Source: Seminavis robusta (lineage: Eukaryota > Bacillariophyta > Bacillariophyceae > Naviculales > Naviculaceae). From it: 20,003 nt of DNA. The notes below the pieces were generated by a model. The model ran no database searches, was not told the origin of the DNA, and saw nothing but the letters and a program-made list of their open reading frames with translations. The stretch lies in the NCBI GenBank assembly GCA_903772945.1, contig CAICTM010001969.1, positions 1 through 20,003 on the forward strand, given 5' to 3'. Of the stretch, positions 1 through 8,759 are shown piece by piece; the stretch's first letter is position 1, and each line of letters begins with the position of its first letter. The position numbers and the translations under genes were made by a program.

Positions 1-117
1 CACCGCCGGGCGCAGTCACATCGTCGCCTTGATGGTCCGGTGATTCAGAACACCGCGATTCAGAACACGAAGTTGACTCCAACTGCTCCGCCACAGTTGT
101 GGGACTGGATGCCCTCT

Positions 118-2887
118 CTAACACGGTACAAGAAAGTCTGGGGATATCTCCTCTTCGTCTTCTTCGCCGTCGAATTGTACGCGGACAGATCCAGAAGCCC
201 TATTGATTGCTTTGAGGGTGCAATGAGAGTTTCGCTCTCTGTCGAAGCAACGACTGCAAAGAGCGGAAATGAATGTTAGCAAGCTGCGCAGAGTTTGGAA
301 GGATGACATCGTAACTAACGTACCATTCGGGCTTCAGCTCTGGTCTGGGACGAAACAAGCCTAATCGAAACGATGCCTCGTCAATTGTACTTTGAAGGAG
401 CTGACTGCTAGGCTTCCCATTTGGCTTCCACCCATCGAAGAATCGAATATTGATTGTCTTTCGATTCTTCTTCTTGCCGCATGCAACACCAACCCGATAT
501 GCCCCTTCGCAGTTCCATTGGCGGCTGACCAATTCACCGGCTTCGGGGGTTCGAAAAACATCTTCATCCCGAATTTCCCCAACTTCTTCAGCCTCGTGGG
601 GCTCGACTTCTTCGTCGGAACTCTCGCTACTACCTTGCTCCTCGTCATCGTCTTCCGGGGCGTCCTCACCGCTGCTATCGACCGTCGCTTTGCCCGACGA
701 ATCGTTCCCTGGGGACGACGCTACGCTGTCATTTTCTTTGTCTTCGCTTTGTGCATCTGAATCGTCAGCGTCACAGTCCATTCGTTCTGGCTCGTTGGAA
801 GCCCGCACCTTCTTCTTCATCGTGATTGATGCGTCGTCCTCGCTATCGTCAGAGCTGTCGTCATCTGAGTGTTTGTGGATAGCATTTTCTTCTTCAATGT
901 CTGAGATGTCCATGGATGGTACAGCGGCTATAGCCTTCTCCTCCTCAACGTCGTCACTATCGATGCTCTCCAAATTCAGTTGGAGAGCGACCGTCAGAGA
1001 TTGCATGCCACCAAAGCTGTTGGATGATTCTCTCCTGGCAATTTCTTGGTGGTTTCGGTGTGGCGAAATCTCGGCATTGTTGCTGTCATCCCAAGACGAC
1101 GATGATTCCCAGTCTTCTTCTTGGTGATGTGGTTGAGTCAGGATCTCGGCATCAGCAGCATTGATGCTGTCATTGTCAGATGAAGATGCTTCCCTCCTGG
1201 CTTCGTCTTGGCGATGAGGTTGTGGCTGGATCTGGGTCTCAGTATCTATATTGAAGCTGTCATGGTTAGACGAAGATGGTTCGTTGCACCTGTCATCTTG
1301 TTGATTTCGTAGTGGTGGGATCTTGGCCTCAGCCTCAACGATACTCCTGCCATCGTCGAATGAAGAGGATTCCCTCCTGGTGACATTTTGCTGCTGTGGT
1401 TGTGTGAGGATCTCGGCCTCGGAATCATCGCTGCTGTCATTTTGGGATGAAGATGACTCCCTTCTGGCTGCTGCTTCTTGCTGTTGTGTTGGGAATTCGG
1501 TATTGGCCCCAGCATTGCTTCTGACAGACAAAGACGATTCCCTCGTGGCTTCTACTGGTTGCTGTTGTTGTTCTTGTGGTGGTGGTGGTGGGTTCTCTGC
1601 CTCGGCACGATGATCACCACTCGTGCGTCCCAAATGTTCTTCTTGGAACGCGTCATCCAGATTCCGGCCCGTTACAGTCGCTCTGATTGCGGCCGATGCC
1701 GTCTTCCTGGCGGTAATAGGACCAACCGACAGTCGGTAGCGATGGCTTTGATCTGTGCTGGCGTCCTCGTCCTCGTCTGATGACGAGGCAGGAGACCGGA
1801 CAGGAGTCCGGAAATAAGAATCTTGACTGCTGCAGCTCCCAGCACTACTAGAAGAAGAATCGCTGTCGGAAGAGAACCCATCATCATCATCATCAAAATC
1901 AATCCTCAGTAGTTCTCCCCAGGAAACTCTCCGAATCTGCTGCCGATCCACTGGTGGTGGTGGCGTTGGAGGAGCCGCCGCCACAGTGGCCATTTGTTGT
2001 GGGGCAAGAGTTTCTGTAGTGGCGGCGTCTCGTTCTTGGCTGGATTGATTTGTTTGGTTGTCACCCTGCTGATGTGTCGGGGCATCGTTGTGTTCCGGAG
2101 GAAGGGCATGATTCTGCTGGAGTTCCTGCTGTTCCGGTTGGTTGTCACTCTTTTGTGTGTTGGCAACCACACTGCTAGCCAACGGCAGTTGCCTCAAACT
2201 GGGTCTCTTCCTCCCTGAGAGTCGTTGTGCTGGTTGCTGTCGTCGTCGTGGCTGCAATACGGCCAGTGCCTTTGCCGACGGGTGTGGTGCCGTGGGTGGC
2301 TGTGAAACAACAACAACAAGTCCATGCAAAAAGTCTGCCGAAACGAGTTCTTGGTTGGTTTGACCTTTGTAGACGACATGCACGCCTCCCATTTCCATGT
2401 CAATGCGCTTCAGAATGCACCATCGATCCTTTTCTTCATCGTAGCATGTACTGGAATAGAATAGAATAAATCGAGTCATCAAACAACCAGCCAAGCAAAA
2501 CAACACCAAGACAGATGTTTGTTTAGCAGAGAATAGACACATATTTCAGGACATTCCATTCTTTTGTCCATCTTATTCTTCTTACCTTCCAACTTGTAGA
2601 TCATTCCTTGGTCGGAACATGGCCTTTTGAAAGAGTGTCTTGTTGATGTGAAATTTTCCTTCAAACACATCTTGTGGTGCTGATGATGTCCCACATTGCA
2701 AGAACCTCAAGAGTCCATCATTGGAACACATGACACCTGTTCGATAGAGCAAATTCGGTGCCGCGTGCCACATGTAAGAGACGAGACTCCCCGGGATGGG
2801 TCGAACGTATACATCATCCACGCCAATCGAGAAATGAGGTCGATGGGCGGTGCCATTAGTAGTAGTAGTAGAAGAGGAACTCTCCAT
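118..2887 (-). CDS. Three-exon acidic Ser-rich protein with a duplicated terminal domain (orphan)
   Basis: I do not recognise a named family. The model joins 2887-2586, 2450-324 and 253-118 on the minus strand: 2565 nt, 854 residues. Introns are 2585-2451 (GTAAG...CCAG, 135 bp) and 323-254 (GTACGT...GCAG, 70 bp), both phase 2, and the frame closes exactly. Residues about 25-146 and about 731-852 are homologous. Shared positions include DV[YF], LVS..W, YR.GV.C, FRPR..L, C[YF]D.E, a C.LK.I....G.V.V stretch and E[LI]S.DFL. The second half of the domain has the short beta-strand pattern of Tudor/Agenet-like folds, but that is only a guess. Between them lie about 580 hydrophilic residues rich in Ser, Asp, Glu and Gln, with poly-Asp tracts and an imperfect 27-30-residue repeat. 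A nuclear or chromatin scaffold would fit; this is inference. The start is the first ATG of the open exon 1. Confidence 0.85.
1009..1550 (-). repeat. About seven degenerate 27-30-residue RRESSS repeats within the CDS
   Basis: Inside exon 2 of the 854-residue gene, the phrase [RT]RESSS or a variant recurs about every 81-90 bp. Each unit runs RRESSS, then an Asp/Asn-rich patch, then an A-E-I-like hydrophobic step, then a Gln/His-rich patch. Well-preserved DNA copies of the RRESS codons sit near 1026, 1188, 1368, 1455 and 1536, with two more diverged ones between. RRxS is a consensus for basophilic (PKA-like) kinases, so the units could be an array of phosphorylation sites. Confidence 0.7.
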
Positions 2888-3251
2888 CGTTCATCCACAG
2901 AAAAGAATATACGAGACAGAAGAAATCAAAAATGCTAATCACCGCAGCTTTCCGCTAGCTAGCGCTCCAGAAAACACTGGTAGGGCGTAGCCAACCACCA
3001 GTGATGGAATGGCTAGCTATACGGTACTATTCTATAACAATGAACTCTTTGGCCGTGGAGATGAATGAAGAAAGAAGACGACCAATCGCCAACTCCACGA
3101 CGATGATTATGAGGATTGATTGATTGTGACATGACAACCAATATAACAAACTGGACCGCAGCACCGCAGCGGAGCAAGTTTTGAAGTGAACAGAACAAGA
3201 TTGCCAGATCGCACACTTTCTCCTTCACATTTGATTGACAGCTATGCTGGC
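2788..3251 (+). repeat. Native copy of a tandem duplication (5' end of gene plus promoter)
   Basis: This block covers the first part of exon 1 of the 854-residue gene and its upstream region. It aligns, with gaps, to 3804-4209 at an offset of about 1 kb. Matching landmarks are the start-codon region (ctccatcgttcat.cacagaaaa), a ctagcta plus ggtactattc motif, a gaggattgat motif and the cagatcgcacactttctcc block. Most of it is clearly diverged, which suggests an old duplication. Confidence 0.75.
3205..3251 (+). promoter_or_regulatory. 47-bp conserved non-coding block, copy 1
   Basis: It runs from cagatcgcacactttctcc to gacagctatgctggc and differs from 4163-4209 at a single base, although the flanking duplicated DNA is much more diverged. 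It lies about 320-365 bp upstream of the 854-residue gene's start codon. It could be a promoter or enhancer element, a small RNA, or a tract homogenised by gene conversion. Confidence 0.5.
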
Positions 3252-3620
3252 GCATTTCAGTCGGGGTGTAAGTAATTGGGGTACCGGTACTCTGGTACAA
3301 GTGCTGGAAAGCAAGAAATGATAGCAATGGTCTAGCTAGCTCCGGTACTATTCATATACAATGAAGAGTGTCCACTTGGAGATGCACCAATGGAAGACGA
3401 CAGATCGCCAACGTAGCAACTTGTTGTGTGGATGCGAGCTGGACCAGCCTGTGCTGGTTTCGGGGACCTTTCGTACACTTGTAGTGTTCTGTGGTCCAAG
3501 GTTTCGTCTGCGCTGCAGGCAAATTGTACAGTACTTTACCGGTTTCGCCGCTGGTAGCATGCAGTGTGCCTGATACCATGGTTGTCATAGCAATGAATCC
3601 TCAGGCTCACGGCCGTTGAG

Positions 3621-3670
3621 TTAGGGATTATCTATGGCAGCCATCCGGAAGCCAGCGAGGGCCAGGCAAC
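3621..3670 (-). repeat. Short fragment resembling the retroelement 3' flank
   Basis: The stretch reading ttagggattatctatgg, then ccggaagccagcgagggcca, matches 19085-19121 just past the stop codon of the retroelement ORF. It is in the same orientation and has an extra 11 bp inside. No coding part is left here. It is probably a severely truncated copy or shared family terminus; the match is short, so confidence is modest. Confidence 0.45.
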
Positions 3671-3798
3671 AGCACCTTCCCAAACTTTGAGGAAGCACCC
3701 TCATTTGTTTTGTCTTGACACACCTTTCTCTGTCCTTCATGGATGGCTGCTTTGTCACACTCCTATAGGTCAACATCCAGACACTTTGTCAACATTGA

Positions 3799-3884
3799 CA
3801 TGAACTCCCCAGGATGGGTCGAATGTATTCATCGTTGATACCAATCGATAAATGAGGTCGATGGATGGTGCCAGGTGTCTCCAT
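3799..3884 (-). pseudogene. Relic of exon 1 of the 854-residue gene
   Basis: Starting at an ATG at 3884-3882, the minus strand reads 31 codons before a TGA. Residues 8-16 (HRPHLSIGI) and 20-25 (YIRPIL) match HRPHFSIGV and YVRPIP of the intact gene, as does the DNA before the ATG. After the GS of RPILGS the similarity ends and a stop follows, so the copy holds only about the first 35 codons. No downstream exon was seen. Confidence 0.7.
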
Positions 3885-4209
3885 CGTTCATCTACAGAAA
3901 AGGAAATCCACCTGATTCACCGAAACTTTCCGCCAGCACTCGGGAAATAGCACTAGCCTAGTAGGTTTAGCATAGCCAACGCTACAGATGATCTAGCTAG
4001 CTACCGGTACTATTCAGATACAACATCCGCTCTTAGTCAAGGAGATGCATAAATGAAAGCCGACAACGCCAACAACTATGATAACTCCTGACTCCTGAGG
4101 ATTGATCGACAAGATGACAGAGAGAACAGAGGAGCAAAAAGATCTATCGAAGAAATGATTTTCAGATCGCACACTTTCTCCTTCAAATTTGATTGACAGC
4201 TATGCTGGC
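3804..4209 (+). repeat. Decayed second copy of the gene 5' end plus promoter
   Basis: This is the partner of 2788-3251, in the same order and orientation. It keeps the exon 1 start region (see pseudogene 3799-3884) followed by the promoter-side landmarks. A third, shorter match starts near 3330 (ctagctagctccggtactattca... to about 3418, ending in atcgccaac), so this tract has been copied more than once. Confidence 0.7.
4163..4209 (+). promoter_or_regulatory. 47-bp conserved non-coding block, copy 2
   Basis: Second copy of the block at 3205-3251, with one mismatch in 47. It sits upstream of the exon 1 relic and about 470 bp upstream of the ABHD18-like gene on the other strand, so it may lie in a shared divergent regulatory region. 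Confidence 0.5.
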
Positions 4210-4680
4210 TCATATCTTATGAAGGAGACGTGTACACGTAAGTTCTTTGCACGTATCGGTACTGGTATGTTTGAAAGCAGGGATAAAAAGCAGCGCATCA
4301 TCGTCGGAAACTGCACAGGGACCGATTACAATCTTGTAGAATTACGAGAAAGCTCCAAATATTAAAATCCGACATCGAGACACACACCGACAACAACTTT
4401 TAAAAGATCAAGTGAGACGAAAGACTTCATGGTGGCCTGGCTAGCTAGTAGAAGTATTCTTGCATAGACGTGTACCAGGTACCGTACTGTATCCTCATTC
4501 GGTCCACATGAATGAATGATTGATTGTTGATCTCCATGAAAGGCACCCAAACACACTTTCACAACTCCTTCACCGCGTCCTGTTACGGTTTAGTCTGTTC
4601 GGTTGATCCATCTTTCTGGTTCATAATTTCACAACTGACTTGACAAATAAATCGACAATCAAGAAGAAAGAAACAACACG
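4210..4680. other. Intergenic region upstream of the ABHD18-like gene
   Basis: No convincing gene was found. It contains one CTAGCTAG octamer (4441-4448), a GGTACCGTAC palindromic patch near 4478-4487, and an A-rich leader (aagaagaaagaaacaacacg) directly before the ATG at 4681. The core promoter cannot be placed from sequence alone. Confidence 0.5.
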
Positions 4681-5934
4681 ATGTCTATCCAAACTCAGCA
4701 GCAACAGCAGCAACAACAACACGAGACAAGAAGCAAGTCTCTGTGGAGCTCCGTGCTGTCCGTACTGTGGGAATTTTGGAGTTGGCTGTTGAGCATTCCG
4801 GATTTGGTGTTTCCCATTGTGAACAGTCTCCTCCCATGGGGCCCCAAGTTTTTCTCGCAAGGCTACGGCGATCCCGACATTTACTTCAAACGACTTCATC
4901 AGACGATTGCCGCGGCGGCCGGTGGAGCCAACGGGCCGTATATGACACAACACGCACTAAAAGAAGGCAAGAATCTCCATGTCAAGGAAACCCGTCGCAA
5001 GAACGGACTCGTCTACTACCAAGGCACTTTCCAGAGTCCCATGGCCGCATTGTTTCCACAAGAATCCCGTTATTGTCAATTCGTCATGGTGGAACCTCAA
5101 CAACTGCACTCTGCCAACAACAACAACAGTACTACTAGTACTAGTACTTCACCACCAGTCTACATTTTCTTGTTTCCATCGACGGGAGAAATGGGCAATG
5201 GCATGCGTCTCGCCATGGCCGAACGATTGGCCCACAAATACGGATGGGCGTCCGTCATTCCCACGGCGGCATTTTACGGCAGTCGCAAACCCCGCGATCA
5301 ACTTTTGTTTTTCTTCAATTCCGTCACCAATATTCTCTTGCACAGTGAAGGTGTCATTGAAGAAGGCATGCTGCTCACCAATTGGATTATGTCGGAACGA
5401 TCTCCCCAAGCCCTGGTCTGTCATTCGGGATTTTCTCATGGAGCCTGTACATGCGCGTATACATCGGTCGGATCGCTCTTGGTGGGGTTGGATGGGAGTC
5501 GGATGGCGTGTGCTCCGTATACGGGATTTGCATCTCCCGGGGTGCTGGCCGATGGGATTCTGCAAAGTGTCCTCCAATGGCGGGCACTGGCGCCTAGTAG
5601 TAAACAACACTTGTTCGAGTTGTTGGACCAATCCCAACTCTCGCTATTGACATGTCACACTAATGACAATAAGTTGGCCGTCATTCGAGGCATGTCCTTT
5701 GAACGCGACGGGGTCATCCAAGCCAAGTACACGCACGAGATGCAACGACAATTGGCCCATGTGGCTGCCGATGGGCATGTTCCGGTGCAGTGGTTGCCCG
5801 GGGGACACATTACGGCCGGTATTACACGACCATACTTTCAACAACGATTGATTGAACAAGCCGTACAAGAACTCATTGTCAAAACGACAACTACACCAGC
5901 AAATACTACAACTACTCGTGTCAAGGCGGACTAA
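4681..5934 (+). CDS. ABHD18-like alpha/beta hydrolase
   Basis: The 417-residue product matches the ABHD18 (DUF2048) family along its length and is about the size of animal ABHD18. FYGSRKP, then a Gln-rich start to a long helix, leads into the nucleophile elbow GFSHG with Ser252. APYTGFASPGVL follows, then Asp343 in ERDG and His376 in LPGGHITAG; together they make a plausible Ser-Asp-His triad. The N-terminus has a poly-Gln run (residues 6-13) and an amphipathic Trp/Leu-rich segment at about 20-50 that could associate with membranes. Animal ABHD18 has been linked to mitochondrial cardiolipin deacylation; whether this protein does the same is inference. Asn/Thr/Ser-rich residues at about 145-158 form a family-atypical loop. 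The ATG follows an A-rich leader and no introns are needed. Confidence 0.92.
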   Translation: MSIQTQQQQQQQQHETRSKSLWSSVLSVLWEFWSWLLSIPDLVFPIVNSLLPWGPKFFSQGYGDPDIYFKRLHQTIAAAAGGANGPYMTQHALKEGKNLHVKETRRKNGLVYYQGTFQSPMAALFPQESRYCQFVMVEPQQLHSANNNNSTTSTSTSPPVYIFLFPSTGEMGNGMRLAMAERLAHKYGWASVIPTAAFYGSRKPRDQLLFFFNSVTNILLHSEGVIEEGMLLTNWIMSERSPQALVCHSGFSHGACTCAYTSVGSLLVGLDGSRMACAPYTGFASPGVLADGILQSVLQWRALAPSSKQHLFELLDQSQLSLLTCHTNDNKLAVIRGMSFERDGVIQAKYTHEMQRQLAHVAADGHVPVQWLPGGHITAGITRPYFQQRLIEQAVQELIVKTTTTPANTTTTRVKAD

Positions 5935-6041
5935 TTTTGAAAATACAAAGGGACTCTTTGGTGATTGCATAGAGTAAACACTGTCCATCGTCTACCGGTA
6001 GAACCGTAAATGCATGTTATAGAATGATAAATGATGAATCA

Positions 6042-6047
6042 AATAAA
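6042..6047 (+). terminator. Candidate AATAAA polyadenylation signal of the ABHD18-like gene
   Basis: A perfect AATAAA lies 108 bp after the stop codon of the + strand gene, in an AT-rich tract. No other copy is seen between the stop codon and the next gene. Confidence 0.45.
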
Positions 6048-6522
6048 ACGATATCTTTACCCTTTGTGGTGAACTGTTTTCGTGGTCCCTACCAATGCTA
6101 AAGCGCAGCTCCTTCTGCTTCCATTGGCTAGCGCATGCAATGCTTCCACGATATCCGCATCAGCATCATTCAAAGCCGTGTAGTCGTCACGATTGCTTCG
6201 TCATGACATTCACGATTGCTTCGTGCAGGGCAGCCAATCCATCTGTCGTCGTCTTAGCTGCGGTAGCTGGTAGCGTGCGTGGAAAAGAGAAACTACATCG
6301 TGGTGTGACCACGCTCGGCAAGGTAACACGGGCGTGCTGTACTTTTGGTCACGACGAGAGGAGACGTTCCACGTTCAAAGTTGCTTTCTTACGTCCTCGG
6401 TCCTCTCATAAAAGAAGAGCACAACGGCGAAATCACAACATACACAGCGATTGACTAGACTCGACTCGCTTTGATAGATCCCCTACTAGCTATCTGGTAT
6501 TCCTTGATCATTTTGAAGAACC
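6048..6522. other. Intergenic region and promoter of the ankyrin/LRR-like gene
   Basis: It holds a 14-bp direct repeat, cacgattgcttcgt, at 6188-6201 and 6211-6224, and a GACTCGACTC motif at 6458-6467. A 119-codon open frame here (6095-6454) has no protein-like features and is not called. Confidence 0.5.
6458..6467 (+). promoter_or_regulatory. GACTCGACTC motif, 55 bp upstream of a start codon
   Basis: One of three perfect copies of this decamer in the window; the others are at 12348-12357 and 19536-19545. All three lie upstream of an ATG. It may mark a core promoter or 5' UTR; function is inferred from position only. Confidence 0.35.
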
Positions 6523-7731
6523 ATGCCGCGTCTGAACACTCAATACATGTACAATCGCGAATATGGCTGCGATGATATAGAGTTTGTGCAGGTGGATGAC
6601 CTCCAGGACCTTTCGCCACTTCACAGCTTGGTGGTCACAGGAGCACCTTTGGCGATGGTTCACCTAGTCTACCAAGCAGATCCAGCAGCCATGACAGATG
6701 ACATCTTTCTGGATGCATGCTATCATAGTCCGTGCGATGTCATTGAGTTTCTCAAGGGCCATGTAGTGGATCACATCGTAAAGATTGCGGACATCATGTT
6801 GGAAACGCTTGACGACGATGAACACCCAGAGAAGTTCGAGCCTCTTCTTGACTATTTTCCAGAAGCCCTAACATATTCCAAGGATCCTGAAAGAGTCTCC
6901 AGCCCCTTTACCGAGGCGTTTAGGTGTGCATCTGAGCTTGGCGATGCTGTCCTACTCAAAATGATACAATGTCTCCCATGTTCTTCCAAGCAAATTCATG
7001 TCTCTCTCCAATGGACCACTACTGAAACCAAACAAGTAAGGTCAGCATTGGCATCGAAGGTGCGGTACATGACAAACCTGGAATTCTTGAAATTGCCAAT
7101 CGACTACGGAGACTCTTTTGATTGTAACATGGTTGAAGCCATCTCCCACCAAATTGCATCTGGTCCGTTGCAGTATCTCGAAGTCGACGACGCCGGTATG
7201 GAATCTGGTGGGTTCTTTCTGCCACTTTTGGATGCTTTGGCTGGAGCTGGTGATGCCTCCAAGCTGAAAGAGTTCAAGCTCACAGTACCGGCAGCTACCT
7301 GTGCTGGTATGATCCAGACTGATACTTACCAAGACCGCATGATTGAGATCTTGCAGTGGAATACAACTCTAAAAAATGTCAACATAGTCAGGTACCGGGA
7401 CATCAATGGCAAGCGCGTATGTGAGAAAAGCAAGAAGCAGAACATCATTGACTACTATACAGCACTCAACCGCTATGGTAGGCATTTGTTGCGAGATACA
7501 GAGAAGCCTCTGGACATGGCCCAATTAATGACCTCGGTGATTTCACGAGCAGGTACTCAGGAAGGAGTATGTGTTGAACAGCTTGTTCCAGTGCTCTTTG
7601 GGCTCTTGCGGGAAGCACCTGACAAATGGATTTCCTTTCGTGGAGGAAAAGGCAACAAACTGGAGGAGAAGAAATCAAGCCTGAAACGCAAAGCCTCGAG
7701 TTCGCTTGACCGAAGTTCTTTCCAGGGCTAG
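6523..7731 (+). CDS. Ankyrin/LRR-like protein of a diatom-type family
   Basis: The 402-residue intronless ORF shows two repeat styles. Residues about 28-75 have an ankyrin-like pattern (SPLHSLVVTGAP, then MVHLVYQADPAA and a DACYHSP helix). From about 185 to 290 there are leucine-rich strands such as LEFLKLPI, LQYLEVDD, LKEFKLTV and LKNVNIV, separated by helical segments. The IDYYTALNRYGRHLLR motif at 309-324 is one I associate with the C-terminal end of diatom LRR-type proteins; this is recollection, not a search. The last 25 residues are Lys/Ser-rich and could act in nuclear targeting or be disordered. No signal peptide or membrane helix is seen. The likely role is protein-protein binding; partner unknown. 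Confidence 0.85.
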   Translation: MPRLNTQYMYNREYGCDDIEFVQVDDLQDLSPLHSLVVTGAPLAMVHLVYQADPAAMTDDIFLDACYHSPCDVIEFLKGHVVDHIVKIADIMLETLDDDEHPEKFEPLLDYFPEALTYSKDPERVSSPFTEAFRCASELGDAVLLKMIQCLPCSSKQIHVSLQWTTTETKQVRSALASKVRYMTNLEFLKLPIDYGDSFDCNMVEAISHQIASGPLQYLEVDDAGMESGGFFLPLLDALAGAGDASKLKEFKLTVPAATCAGMIQTDTYQDRMIEILQWNTTLKNVNIVRYRDINGKRVCEKSKKQNIIDYYTALNRYGRHLLRDTEKPLDMAQLMTSVISRAGTQEGVCVEQLVPVLFGLLREAPDKWISFRGGKGNKLEEKKSSLKRKASSSLDRSSFQG

Positions 7732-7892
7732 TTCCTTTTATTGTTTTCTATTTGCTTAATCATGACTTGACACAGTATATCCAGATGTGTTTTATTTGCT
7801 GCAAAGCTCCACATGCAGGCAGCTATTACAGATAGTACTTTCACAAAGGCTGATGAGCATCAACCAGGGGTTTGGAATCCTCTTCAAAACTA

Positions 7893-7898
7893 TTTATT
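7893..7898 (-). terminator. Candidate AATAAA polyadenylation signal (minus strand)
   Basis: AATAAA on the minus strand, about 60 bp past the stop codon of the plastid-type membrane protein gene, in the 227-bp convergent spacer. Confidence 0.45.
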
Positions 7899-7958
7899 CC
7901 AACTAATCTATATAGTCGCTATCTTCCTGCTTGTGCTCAGCCATATCTTTGCTTGAAA

Positions 7959-8759
7959 CTAGCTTTGATTTCCTCTTTGAGCAATACCTGAAAAGTAACG
8001 CTTTAAAGTCAAAATCAGCAGAAAAATAAGAGCATCCCAGGCTCTTCCGCTGGGACCATGCAAATGAGATGTCACCAGCAAGCGCGTGGTAAGATCCGCA
8101 TCGGCATCAAAGGCATCCGCGATGAAATCATAGTACCTGTCTTTGTATGCTGTAGGAAGTCTCTTCCAAATGTCTCGATAGGTCTGGAATCTTGGTTCGT
8201 ATTGTCCCAGGTTCATCCCTAAGTGTATCGTCAACACCACAATGAAGCCTATCAAAGACACCTCCGCGGAGCTGAATACGGCCAAGTGCACCCCGAGTAG
8301 AAAGCTGCTCGCACCTGTATGCAGATTGGCAATGGCAATAAGTGGTAAAACACGGCGCAACGTCCATCGATCTGCCAACGTCGGAAAGTCTCGTTTCAAC
8401 AATGGTTCTTTCCAGAGTTTCCGTCGAATGCTTCGGCACTTCTCATCCTCAAGCAACATTTCAAAAGTCGTTTTCACGAGGAGGACTCCATGCAAGAAGA
8501 CGGCCTGTCCAACCAGACAAAGAGCCCCTTTGTTGAATCGTCTTGCAGTGGCAGGACCAACCTTCTAGCGCCGCCGCCGCGGAGATCGAGCACTGTCTTT
8601 TTGAAATGGAGAGCTCTGTTTGTGGATTGGCGGCAGTGGCAATGCAGCAGCCAAAGAGCGGGCCTTATCTGCTGGCAAGCGAAACCCGTCAGCCCTCCCC
8701 AATAAGAGCAGGAGGAGAGCTCCCCACCAGACAATCCGAAGCATCTTTCGTTGGGTCAT
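7959..8759 (-). CDS. Plastid-type multi-pass membrane protein, frame interrupted by TAG
   Basis: The frame from ATG 8759-8757 begins with a signal peptide (MLRIVWWGALLLLLLG) ending ADG, followed by Phe-Arg-Leu-Pro and a basic, Ala/Ser-rich stretch. This is the layout of a diatom bipartite plastid presequence with Phe after the cleavage site. After 64 codons an in-frame TAG (8567-8565) intervenes. The same frame then continues for 202 codons with up to four hydrophobic helices (LCLVGQAVFLHGVLLV; LPLIAIANLHTGA...LLGVHLAVF; VSLIGFIVVLTIHLGM; ALIFLLILTL). If the TAG is real the gene is broken or read through. Alternatively a 66-nt intron, 8593-8528 (GTGCTC...CAAAG), would remove it in frame and give 244 residues, but the donor is weak. 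I recognise no family. Confidence 0.65.

Noticed and set aside
392..1127. Long + strand open frames (392-760 and 450-1127)
   Set aside because: They lie antisense to exon 2 of the 854-residue gene; their Ser-rich content is the mirror of its acidic, Ser-rich codons.
4979..5650. Overlapping open frames on both strands within the ABHD18-like gene
   Set aside because: The 417-residue frame has clear family motifs; the others are shadows with no family features.
6095..6454. 119-codon + strand open frame
   Set aside because: Arg/His/Cys-rich random-looking translation in a promoter region; no start context or features.
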